From the NCBI GenBank assembly GCA_034436755.1, contig DAOTVB010000232.1, positions 1-64,000 on the forward strand: a stretch of DNA of 64,000 nt. Direction: 5' to 3'. Source of the stretch: CAKZQX01 sp034436755. GTDB lineage: Bacteria > Chloroflexota > Chloroflexia > Chloroflexales > Chloroflexaceae. Position numbers and translations under genes: made by a program. Below, piece by piece: positions 55,588 to 62,806 of this stretch (the stretch's first letter is position 1; each line of letters begins with the position of its first letter). The notes under the pieces are model-generated. The model ran no database searches and was not told the DNA's origin. It saw only the letters and a list, made by a program, of their open reading frames with translations.

Positions 55588-57270
55588 ATGGCAAAGTACA
55601 TCTTCGTGACCGGTGGCGTCGTCTCTTCAGTTGGCAAAGGTATCAGTGTTGCTTCCATTGGGCGCTTGCTGAAGAGCCGTGGCTTGCGCGTCTCCATTCA
55701 AAAGCTCGATCCCTACCTGAATGTAGATCCGGGGACCATGTCGCCTTACCAGCACGGTGAAGTGTTTGTCACTGATGATGGTGCGGAAACTGACCTCGAC
55801 CTGGGTCACTATGAACGCTTCACCGAGGAGCATTTAACGCGCCTCAGCAATGTCACCACTGGTCAGATCTATTCCGCTGTGATCCAGAAAGAGCGTCGGG
55901 GAGATTATCTGGGCGGGACCATCCAGGTCATTCCGCATATTACGAATGAGATCAAAGCACGTATTGCCGCAGTTGCCCGCCAGTCCAACGCCGATGTAGT
56001 TATTGTTGAGATCGGTGGGACCGTGGGCGATATTGAGAGCCTGCCGTTTCTGGAGGCGATTCGCCAGATGCGCAAAGATGTGGGGCGGGATAATGTTCTG
56101 TACATTCATGTGACGCTGCTGCCCCATATTGGCGCAACCGATGAACTGAAAACCAAGCCGACGCAGCACTCGGTAATGGCTCTGCGCGGCGTGGGCATCA
56201 ATGCCGATGTCATTCTGTGCCGCGCCGACTATACCGTCAGCGAAGATATCCGCGACAAGGTCGCCTTCTTCTCGGATGTTGATGCGCGGGCCGTTATTCC
56301 GGTGGAGACGGTCGAGTCGATCTACGAGGTGCCGCTGGTGTTGGAAGAGGCCGGACTGGGGGATTACCTGGTTGATCGGCTGCGGCTGGAAGCCCACCTC
56401 CCCGATCTGGATGAGTGGAAACGGCTGGTTGATCTGGTCAAACAGCCCAAGCGTGTGCTGCCGATTGCGCTGGTGGGTAAATATGTTGAACTGCACGACG
56501 CCTATATCAGTGTTGTCGAGGCGCTACGGCATGCCGGGTTGCATCAGGAACTGGATATTGATGTGCGCTGGGTCTCAGCCGAACAGATCGAGCGCGAAGG
56601 CCCGGAGCGATTACTGTCCGATGTGTATGGCATCGTTGTACCGGGCGGCTTTGGTGACCGGGGCATCCAGGGGAAGATTATGGCCGCCGATTATGCGCGG
56701 GTGCAGCGTATTCCCTACCTGGGACTCTGTCTTGGCATGCAGTGTGCAACGATTGGCTTTGCGCGCTGGCTGATGCAGAGCCACGAACCAAACAGCACCG
56801 AGTTTGATCCCCATACGCAATACCCGGTGATTGACCTGATGCCCGATCAGCGCGACATTACGGAGAAGGGCGGCACCATGCGGCTGGGGGTCTACCCTTG
56901 CTCACTGGTGCCCGGCACACGCGCGGCGGCCGCGTACGGCACTGACGTTGTGATGGAACGCCACCGCCACCGCTTTGAGTTCAACAACAAGTACCGCAAA
57001 GCGCTGGAAGAAGCCGGCTTGATCATCAGTGGGCAGTCTCCCGATGGGCGACTGGTAGAGATTGTGGAGCTACGGGATCATCCCTGGTTTGTTGCCAGTC
57101 AGTTTCATCCGGAGTTCCTGTCACGGCCGAATAGCCCGCATCCGCTGTTCCGCGATTTTGTGGTTGCAGCAACCAACACCCTGCGCGAAGGCGATCAGCG
57201 CTCCCTGCCGTTGAACAACGACCACGAGCGCCACGGCATTCATGCCTGGGTAGCCATGGAGGTTTCGTAA
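55588..57270 (+). CDS. pyrG: CTP synthase
   Basis: A 560-residue enzyme making CTP from UTP, ATP and glutamine. The N-terminal synthetase domain has VTGGVVSSVGKGISVASIGR, KLDPYLNVDPGTMSPYQHGE and the Mg/ATP residues in DDGAETDLDLGHYERF. The C-terminal class I glutaminase domain has the nucleophile in YLGLCLGMQCATIGFAR (Cys381) and the His/Glu pair in ASQFHPEFLSRP. The length is slightly above the usual 535-550 owing to a C-terminal tail. It has GCAAGGAGAGTTAAGACC before the ATG. A terminator hairpin in its leader suggests attenuation control. Confidence 0.97.
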   Translation: MAKYIFVTGGVVSSVGKGISVASIGRLLKSRGLRVSIQKLDPYLNVDPGTMSPYQHGEVFVTDDGAETDLDLGHYERFTEEHLTRLSNVTTGQIYSAVIQKERRGDYLGGTIQVIPHITNEIKARIAAVARQSNADVVIVEIGGTVGDIESLPFLEAIRQMRKDVGRDNVLYIHVTLLPHIGATDELKTKPTQHSVMALRGVGINADVILCRADYTVSEDIRDKVAFFSDVDARAVIPVETVESIYEVPLVLEEAGLGDYLVDRLRLEAHLPDLDEWKRLVDLVKQPKRVLPIALVGKYVELHDAYISVVEALRHAGLHQELDIDVRWVSAEQIEREGPERLLSDVYGIVVPGGFGDRGIQGKIMAADYARVQRIPYLGLCLGMQCATIGFARWLMQSHEPNSTEFDPHTQYPVIDLMPDQRDITEKGGTMRLGVYPCSLVPGTRAAAAYGTDVVMERHRHRFEFNNKYRKALEEAGLIISGQSPDGRLVEIVELRDHPWFVASQFHPEFLSRPNSPHPLFRDFVVAATNTLREGDQRSLPLNNDHERHGIHAWVAMEVS

Positions 57271-57312
57271 GAGCCATACCTTTCAAGTAGCAGAACCTGC
57301 GCGGTAGTATGG

Positions 57313-57494
57313 CAAACCGGGTGGTTGCTCCGATACAGAACGGTTCCGCCTGCGGCAGCATGGTACGTTTTTATCTTGTTTCACAAAAAAGTTTTCATAA
57401 AGTGAAAACTTTTTTGTGAAACAAGGATGATTTCTTCCGCCCTGCCGGAGGTGGTATCCTCTTCCAGGTAAGGAACCACGTAAGCCCGGTTATT
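57313..57494 (+). repeat. MITE family 2, copy 3 with 23-bp perfect hairpin
   Basis: Contains CCTGCGGCAGCATGGTACG, hairpin arms 57375-57397 (CTTGTTTCACAAAAAAGTTT type) and 57403-57425, and CTTCCGCCCTGCCGGAGGTG. The ends are degenerate and boundaries approximate. Confidence 0.7.
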
Positions 57495-57574
57495 TGAAAG
57501 GTATTGTTCCTGAGAGTAGAACGCAAACGCGGCTACAGGAATGTTCCTGCGGCCGCGTTTGTGTGTTCTGTGAT

Positions 57575-57685
57575 GAAGTTACGCAGTCATTAACCCGAAA
57601 AGGAACTTCGCCTCCGGCAGGGTCCAATATGGCTTCTATCTGGTAAAACGTCCGGTTTGAACGCCCACTGCGTAAGTCCTGTTAT
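57575..57685 (+). repeat. MITE family 2, short internally deleted copy 4
   Basis: About 110 bp from AAGTTACGCAGTCATTAACC to CGCCCACTGCGTAAGTCCTG. The ends match copy 1 and 2, but the central hairpin is missing. Confidence 0.6.
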
Positions 57686-57713
57686 TACATTGTTTGAATT
57701 GGTTGATCCGGCG

Positions 57714-58751
57714 CTACTCCAGATAATCGCGCAGATGCTGCCCCACTTCCGGCTGCCGCAGGCGACGGAGCGCCTCAGCCTCGATCTGGCGGGCTCGCTC
57801 ACGCGTCATGCCCAGCACCTTGCCAACTTCCTCCAGCGTGCGACGCTGTCCATCGGCCAGACCATAGCGCAGGTCGATAATCCGTCGCTCGCGCTCACTC
57901 AGATGGTTCAACGCCTGCACCAGATCGGTACGCAGCAGTTGCTGCGCAGCAAAATCGGTGGGTGTCGGCAGGTCGTCGTCTTGCAGGAAATCACCCAGCG
58001 TATGTTCACCTTCATCACCAACGGGTGTTTCAAGTGAAACCGGCCGCCGGGCCGCCTCAAGCACCCGCTGTACGCGCTCGATGGGTTGCCCCAGCGCAAA
58101 CGCTATCTCCTCGGCCGTCGGCTGCCGCTCCAGCGTCTGGGATAGCCGCTCGGCAGCGCGCTTGACCTGCCCAACCGACTCACTCATATGCACGGGCAGG
58201 CGGATCGTCCGGCCCTGCTCGGCAATCGCGCGGGTGACAGCCTGGCGAATCCACCAGGTCGCATAGGTCGAGAAGCGATTCCCTTTGCGATAGTCAAACT
58301 TCTCGACGGCCCGCATCAGACCGATGTTGCCCTCCTGGATCAGGTCAAGCAGCGATAACCCCCGCCCGATATACTTTTTGGCAATACTCACCACCAGACG
58401 CAGATTGGCCTGGATCAGATGCCGCCGGGCGTCGGTGCCGCTGATAACATCAGCTTCAAGCGCACGCCGGAGTTGTGGATTGATAGCGTCAGTGGAGGCG
58501 AGGCGTTCGCGTGCGGCATCGCCACGCTCCATCCGTTCTGCAAGTTCGACCTCCTCGCTGGCGGTCAGGAGCGAAACCCGTCCAATCTCTTGCAGATAGT
58601 GCTGGACCGCATCAAGCGCCGGTTCAGCCTGCAACTGCGTCTCTTCGACGGTATCGGACGTAATCTCCTCGGCCGGACCAAAGTTTTCCGGCTCTTCCCC
58701 CAGCATACGCGACTCTTGTAATTCCCAGGTTGCTTTCGTGCGCTTGAGCAT
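57714..58751 (-). CDS. rpoD: primary-type RNA polymerase sigma-70 factor
   Basis: A 345-residue sigma factor of group 1/2. Region 1.2: DAVQHYLQEIGRVSLLTASE. Region 2: NLRLVVSIAKKYIGRGLSLL, DLIQEGNIGLMRAVEKFDYR and KGNRFSTYATWWIRQAVTRA (core binding, -10 recognition). Region 3: ESVGQVKRAAERLSQTL. Region 4.2 (-35 recognition): RTLEEVGKVLGMTRERARQI. Region 1.1 is missing, as in many short group 1/2 factors. The start follows GATAGGAGCAGGGGCAG. It is driven by a consensus promoter and has a GC hairpin in its leader. Whether it is the main or an alternative sigma cannot be settled here. Confidence 0.9.
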   Translation of the reverse strand: MLKRTKATWELQESRMLGEEPENFGPAEEITSDTVEETQLQAEPALDAVQHYLQEIGRVSLLTASEEVELAERMERGDAARERLASTDAINPQLRRALEADVISGTDARRHLIQANLRLVVSIAKKYIGRGLSLLDLIQEGNIGLMRAVEKFDYRKGNRFSTYATWWIRQAVTRAIAEQGRTIRLPVHMSESVGQVKRAAERLSQTLERQPTAEEIAFALGQPIERVQRVLEAARRPVSLETPVGDEGEHTLGDFLQDDDLPTPTDFAAQQLLRTDLVQALNHLSERERRIIDLRYGLADGQRRTLEEVGKVLGMTRERARQIEAEALRRLRQPEVGQHLRDYLE

Positions 58752-58780
58752 CTGCCCCTGCTCCTATCTCTCAGAGACAC

Positions 58781-58815
58781 GGCGCGGCCCCCCCCGTGCT
58801 GGGAGGAGCCGCGCC
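58781..58815 (-). promoter_or_regulatory. GC-rich hairpin in the sigma-factor mRNA leader
   Basis: Arms GGCGCGGC (58781-58788) and GCCGCGCC (58808-58815), extended inwards by a C-run opposite GGGAGGA. It lies about 30 nt before the start codon and could tune translation or transcript stability. Confidence 0.45.
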
Positions 58816-58929
58816 CCCGAGGCTTATCATTCACTTGCACTTAACGGATCGTGGTCAAGCGCCCATCGCTATACCTTTAGTGAGGGTGCGACATAACGCA
58901 AGACCCAGATTATGAATCCTGCATCATAG

Positions 58930-58958
58930 AGTATAAACGGCAGGTATGGGTTTGTCAA
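58930..58958 (-). promoter_or_regulatory. consensus promoter of the sigma-factor gene
   Basis: Minus strand TTGACA (58958-58953), 17-bp spacer, TATACT (58935-58930). The predicted leader is about 170 nt. Confidence 0.75.
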
Positions 58959-59248
58959 GTAGTACTTTTGCATCAACGATGCCATGTAGTAAGCGCGCCG
59001 CCAGTCCTGCCGGCAACCAGGACTTTTGTCCCACTGCCCTGATCGAGCGCAAACGGCATGTGAAATGCTTCGCAACCAACGGTATACTGGTGGTATACTA
59101 GGGTACCTCCAGCGGGTTCGCCGTGATACTATATCTGGCCGATTGTGCCATGTTCCCCTCATTTGTAGTATGACGGCAAACAGATCGCCGTGTGTTATAC
59201 ACGGTTCAGGAGTGTTGCTTTTTATTGGGAAAGGAGCGTTACAAACAC
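58959..59248. other. divergent intergenic region with tandem GGTATACT boxes
   Basis: GGTATACT occurs at 59081-59088 and 59092-59099; either could be a -10 for the lipoprotein gene at 59249. No gene is seen. Confidence 0.4.
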
Positions 59249-59554
59249 ATGCAAGGTCTACCTCGGATGCTGACATTCATCGTACCAATGGTCATGGTCG
59301 CACTGGTCCTGTCCGCCTGTGGTGTCTCACCGGCCCAGGCTCCCCCTGATCCCACTGCCACACCGGTGCTGGCACCGCCGCCAGTGATGACCCAGGGACT
59401 TGGCCCCAGTCCCACCCCGCCGGCCCAATCCGCGCCCCAGGCCACGCCCGAGTCCACGGCTGCACCAGAGGCACCCGGCGCAACTGAAGCCACCCCCGCA
59501 CCGGAGACGACAAGTGAGGCAATGGATCCGGCCGATTCGCTGCACGATCTCTAA
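59249..59554 (+). CDS. small Pro/Thr/Ala-rich lipoprotein
   Basis: A 101-residue protein. ATG 59249 follows GGAAAGGAGCGTTACAAACAC and gives a clean lipoprotein signal (LTFIVPMVMVALVLSACG, lipobox LSAC, Cys24); upstream in-frame starts do not. The mature part is low complexity (TPPAQSAPQATPESTAAPEA) and ends in the acidic DPADSLHDL. It has no recognised domain; it may be a surface spacer lipoprotein. Confidence 0.65.
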   Translation: MQGLPRMLTFIVPMVMVALVLSACGVSPAQAPPDPTATPVLAPPPVMTQGLGPSPTPPAQSAPQATPESTAAPEAPGATEATPAPETTSEAMDPADSLHDL

Positions 59555-59719
59555 GGTCAATCTCGTTCAGATCGGTTCGTGCAAAGCTGCGGAGGTCGCC
59601 GGGAAAGCGTTCTGCTACGCGGCGTTGCAGCGTTACACGAACGGGTGATGCCACTACTTGCAGGCGACCGCCCCGCACTATCTGCTTTCGGGCAGATAAT
59701 GCGGGGCGGCGCGGCTTTT

Positions 59720-59843
59720 ATACCAATGTGCCGGCAAACTAGCAATCAGCCGGAATGGGGGCGACGGGCGCAGCGGCAGCACGTTCCCATCTCGTATCGC
59801 TGCGTCCTCGGTGTTATCTGTGGCGATGACAACAAATCAGTAT
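59720..59843 (+). repeat. MITE family 1, copy D
   Basis: A 124-bp element from ATACCAATGTGCCGGCAAAC to GATGACAACAAATCAGTAT. Its right-end base is also the last base of the TAA stop of the minus-strand aminopeptidase. Confidence 0.88.
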
Positions 59844-60901
59844 TACTCCGACAGAAACTCATTCTCGCTCGCGATTGAGCCGGCGAAGGCGGCAATCAGG
59901 CGGACCGCATGGTCAACATCGGCCAGGTCGATCATTTCGTTGGGCGAGTGCATGTAGCGGTTGGGGATGCTGATAACGCCGGTTGCCACGCCCCCGCGGG
60001 CCCGATGAATCGCATCGGCATCGGTGCCGGTGTAGCGCGGGGTAATTTGCAGACTGTAGGGAATATTTTCGCGCTCAGCCAGCGCCACCAGTCGCTCGTA
60101 GACCAGCGGGCTGTTGGCCGCGCCCCGCGACAGTACCGGGCCACCACCCAGCCGCACATCGCCAAATTGCCGCTTGTCGGTCTCCGGATGATCCGTGGCA
60201 AAGGTGACATCCACGACAATTGATATATGCGGATCAAACCGGAAAGCCGCCGTCGTTGCTCCGGTCAAACTGGTCTCCTCCTGGGTGGTTGCAACGGCGG
60301 CAACGCTGGCGGTCGGGCGATCCTGGGAGAGCCGCCGCAGCGCTTCCAGTACTGTAAACGCGCCAATACGATTATCCAGGCTCCGACTGACGATGCGCCC
60401 GTGGGGCAGTTCATACAGCGGTGCATCAATCACACCCACGCTGCCCACGCGCACATGCTCCAGCGCTTCCTCCCGGCTCTTGACCCCAATATCGATCCAG
60501 AGATTCTCAATTTTGCTGACCTGGTCTCGCTCATCACCCTTCATCATATGGATCGGTTTCTTGCCCACAACGCCGACAACCTCGCCCTGATGACCCAGCA
60601 GGCGCACGCGCTGACCCACCAGCACCTGCGCGTCCCAGCCGCCAACCGGCGCAAAGAAGAGATAGCCGTTATCATCAATGTAACTAATCATCAGACCAAT
60701 CTCGTCGATATGCCCGGCCAGTAGCACGCGCGTCCCACTGCCCTCCAGCAGCGCATAGCTATTACCCCGCACATCGGTATAGACCTGGTCGGCAAAGGTG
60801 CGCGCCTCATCACGCCAGACCTGCGCAGCCGCCGCCTCATCCCCCGAGGGGCCAGGCGTATTCAGCAGGGTTTTCAGGAAAGAAAGATTTAAATCAGCCA
60901 T
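59843..60901 (-). CDS. M42 family metallo-aminopeptidase/glutamyl aminopeptidase-like
   Basis: A 352-residue dinuclear-metal peptidase of the M42 (PepA-like/FrvX) family. The start is at 60901 (MADLNLSFLKTLLNTPGPSG) after GGAGGAGTTGTCATCC; a longer frame from 60958 lacks a site. Metal and catalytic residues: LLAGHIDEIGLM (His64, Asp66), SRSLDNRIGAF, the glutamates in ATTQEETSLTGA, VVDVTFATDHPET, and NRYMHSPNEMIDL near the C-terminus. It probably trims peptides in the cytoplasm. Its stop codon overlaps the end of MITE copy D. Confidence 0.92.
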   Translation of the reverse strand: MADLNLSFLKTLLNTPGPSGDEAAAAQVWRDEARTFADQVYTDVRGNSYALLEGSGTRVLLAGHIDEIGLMISYIDDNGYLFFAPVGGWDAQVLVGQRVRLLGHQGEVVGVVGKKPIHMMKGDERDQVSKIENLWIDIGVKSREEALEHVRVGSVGVIDAPLYELPHGRIVSRSLDNRIGAFTVLEALRRLSQDRPTASVAAVATTQEETSLTGATTAAFRFDPHISIVVDVTFATDHPETDKRQFGDVRLGGGPVLSRGAANSPLVYERLVALAERENIPYSLQITPRYTGTDADAIHRARGGVATGVISIPNRYMHSPNEMIDLADVDHAVRLIAAFAGSIASENEFLSE

Positions 60902-60941
60902 GGATGACAACTCCTCCGGTGGAAAAGAAAGAATGCGAGGG

Positions 60942-60950
60942 ATTATAGCA
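60942..60950 (-). promoter_or_regulatory. extended -10 promoter of the M42 peptidase gene
   Basis: Minus strand TGCTATAAT, 41 bp upstream of the start codon. Confidence 0.55.
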
Positions 60951-60959
60951 TACTTCACT

Positions 60960-60988
60960 TTGTCCCTACCTCACTTCTATGGTATCCT
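60960..60988 (+). promoter_or_regulatory. nadK promoter candidate
   Basis: TTGTCC, 17-bp spacer, TATCCT with a TGG extension just before it. Confidence 0.4.
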
Positions 60989-61024
60989 GAGCACAACACC
61001 AGCCATGATGAGGAGGAACAACAC

Positions 61025-61852
61025 ATGCGGCGCATTGGCGTGCTTTATAATCCCCTATCCGAGACTTCGCGCACCATCTCGGAAGAGTTGACCACCTGGC
61101 TGCAAAGCCGCGAGGTTGATGTCTGGCGCGGCTTCTCGCAGGAAGCGCGGGATAACCCCTCTGTTTTTAAGGGCATGGAACTGTTGATCACCATGGGGGG
61201 CGATGGTACTGTGCTGCGCGCGGCCCGGCCGGCGATTCTCTACGATATTCCGATCTTTCCGGTGGCGCTGGGCCATCTGAGCTTTATGGCTGAGATTGGG
61301 CCAGAGGATATGTACCACTGCATGGAAACGCTGCTGGAGCATGGTTGCTGGTATGATCAGCGGACGCTGATCGATATTGTGCTGCTGCGCCGCGGCCAAC
61401 CGTTGGAACGCTCGACCGTGCTGAATGAGGCGGTGGTGTCGCGGGGCGATGTCAGCCGCATTGTCACCGTTGATGTCCAGATTGATGATATTCCTCTGAC
61501 GACCTACCGGGCCGATGGGGTGCTGGTCTCGACTGCAACCGGCTCCACGGCGTATGCGTTATCGGCGGGCGGCCCGATTGTCGATCCCCGGTCGCGGACG
61601 ATGATCCTGGTGCCGGTCGCTGCGCACCTAACGGCTGTGCCCTCGATGGTGCTGCACGAAGATACCCGCATCATTTTACGCCTCCGCAGCCGCCACCACG
61701 CGATCCTGGCCGTGGATGGGCATGATAATATCCCGCTGGAGCAGGACGACGAGGTCATTATTCAGCGGAGTTCGCAGGTCTGCAAATTTGCGCGGGTACA
61801 ACCACCGGGACAGTTCTATGCACGCCTGATGCGGCGGTTGCGGCGGGAGTGA
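61025..61852 (+). CDS. nadK: NAD kinase
   Basis: A 275-residue enzyme phosphorylating NAD to NADP. Motifs: LLITMGGDGTVLRAARP with GGDGT at residues 58-62, NEAVVSRGDVSRIVTVDV (the NE motif), and GVLVSTATGSTAYALSAGGP (the glycine-rich second conserved region), then the C-terminal beta-sandwich (IILRLRSRHHAILAVDGH). The start follows ATGAGGAGGAACAACAC. It is divergent from the peptidase gene. Confidence 0.94.
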   Translation: MRRIGVLYNPLSETSRTISEELTTWLQSREVDVWRGFSQEARDNPSVFKGMELLITMGGDGTVLRAARPAILYDIPIFPVALGHLSFMAEIGPEDMYHCMETLLEHGCWYDQRTLIDIVLLRRGQPLERSTVLNEAVVSRGDVSRIVTVDVQIDDIPLTTYRADGVLVSTATGSTAYALSAGGPIVDPRSRTMILVPVAAHLTAVPSMVLHEDTRIILRLRSRHHAILAVDGHDNIPLEQDDEVIIQRSSQVCKFARVQPPGQFYARLMRRLRRE

Positions 61853-61874
61853 AGTGAGAAATTTTTCCCAGTGA

Positions 61875-61921
61875 GCAGGACGAACGATGCAATTCGTTTG
61901 CTGCGATCATCGTTCGCCTGC
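61875..61921. terminator. long inverted repeat between convergent nadK and cupredoxin genes
   Basis: GCAGGACGAACGATG (61875-61889) pairs with CATCGTTCGCCTGC (61908-61921). It has no good U-tract; it may still act as a bidirectional transcript end. Confidence 0.45.
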
Positions 61922-61951
61922 TATCCAAACGGAAGATGCAGAGGTTCCAGC

Positions 61952-62440
61952 TTACTCCGTCACAGTTAGCGCAAGTTCCATGCCCTGCTCGCGGTGATTG
62001 GCGACCGGGCAGTAGACGGTATAGCTGCCGGGTTGTAGATCGACCTGCATGGTCGCAGTTGCACCGGGCTGCAGATTCTGCTCAAATTCCTCCTCGATCC
62101 CCTGGCCCTCGATCGCAAAGTTGTGCGCGACAGTGCCGTTATTTGTCACCATAAAGGTGATTGTTCCGGCAGGCAGCGAAGTGGGCATGTCGATGGTGTA
62201 CTCGGTCAGGCTGACTGCGACCTGATCGCCCGGCTGGGCCACGGCGGTGGGCGATGCCGCCGGGGCAACCTCAGCCGGTGCCGGGGTGACGCCAGCGGCA
62301 TCGGGGGTTGCCTCATCGCCGTACAGCCCACCCACGGTGCCGGTGTCGGCGCGGGGTTGCTGTTGCGAACAGGCAATCAGGACCGTTCCGCAGAACATGC
62401 ACAGCGTTAACCAGCCCAAGGAGCGTAGCATACGGCACAT
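61952..62440 (-). CDS. cupredoxin-domain lipoprotein
   Basis: A 162-residue lipoprotein. The start at 62440 follows AGAGGAACGCTCCC and yields a lipobox LIAC (Cys24); a longer upstream frame runs through REP sequence and is not credible. After an Ala/Pro linker, residues about 72-162 form a plastocyanin/azurin-like domain with type I copper ligands: His106 (VAHNFAIEG), Cys144, His149 and Met154 (VYCPVANHREQGMELAL). It is probably an electron carrier or copper-binding protein on the outer face of the membrane. Chloroflexota use small blue copper proteins (auracyanins) in electron transport, so such a role is possible, but the domain alone does not prove it. Confidence 0.82.
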   Translation of the reverse strand: MCRMLRSLGWLTLCMFCGTVLIACSQQQPRADTGTVGGLYGDEATPDAAGVTPAPAEVAPAASPTAVAQPGDQVAVSLTEYTIDMPTSLPAGTITFMVTNNGTVAHNFAIEGQGIEEEFEQNLQPGATATMQVDLQPGSYTVYCPVANHREQGMELALTVTE

Positions 62441-62597
62441 GGGAGCGTTCCTCTCTTTGTTAGTGACTGTCTGAAAAAAGTTTGTCATGGGGATATTAAC
62501 CTGGCACCCTATCCTACCCGTCATGCGGGAGCGATCGTGAAAAAAAGCCTGGATAGGGGGAGATGGATGGAGATCGCTCCCGTACGGCCCTAGCACG

Positions 62598-62650
62598 GGA
62601 GTCCCGGCTTCAGCCGGTGTGCGGCCGTAACCGGCTGAAGCCGGGACTCC
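62598..62650. repeat. GGAGTCCCGGCTTCAGCCGG REP pair
   Basis: Perfect 20-bp inverted arms 62598-62617 and 62631-62650. The same motif is embedded in the 108-bp array at 5.7 kb. Confidence 0.88.
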
Positions 62651-62726
62651 TGGGGCGCTATCCGGTATCAGTGCAACCATCATGGACGTGTGACCGACGC
62701 GAACCACCTGTTCAGACAGTATCCTA

Positions 62727-62762
62727 GAAAAAATGTGGCACCTGCTCACTGAGCAGGTGCCA
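62727..62762 (-). terminator. intrinsic terminator of the WYFAEG-repeat gene
   Basis: Arms TGGCACCTGCTCA and TGAGCAGGTGCCA around one base, with a six-A run on the plus strand that becomes a U-tract in minus-strand RNA. Confidence 0.85.
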
Positions 62763-62806
62763 TAGCCAGTTGCATATTGCGTGCCGTGATTGGTTCTTCT
62801 GAGCGG

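Larger units (their letters stand above)
57271..57713. other. 443-bp convergent intergenic region with MITE family 2 copies
   Basis: Between convergent pyrG and the sigma gene. It holds a hairpin-bearing copy (about 57313-57494) and a shorter hairpin-less copy (about 57575-57685). No gene is seen. The hairpin may terminate transcription from both sides. Confidence 0.65.
62441..62806. other. 366-bp intergenic region with a REP pair and a terminator
   Basis: No gene. It contains the REP pair at 62598-62650 and the terminator at 62727-62762. Confidence 0.6.

Noticed and set aside
61952..62749. Longer start for the cupredoxin gene giving 265 residues
   Set aside because: The extension reads through the REP pair and lacks a signal peptide; the start at 62440 has a good ribosome site and lipobox.
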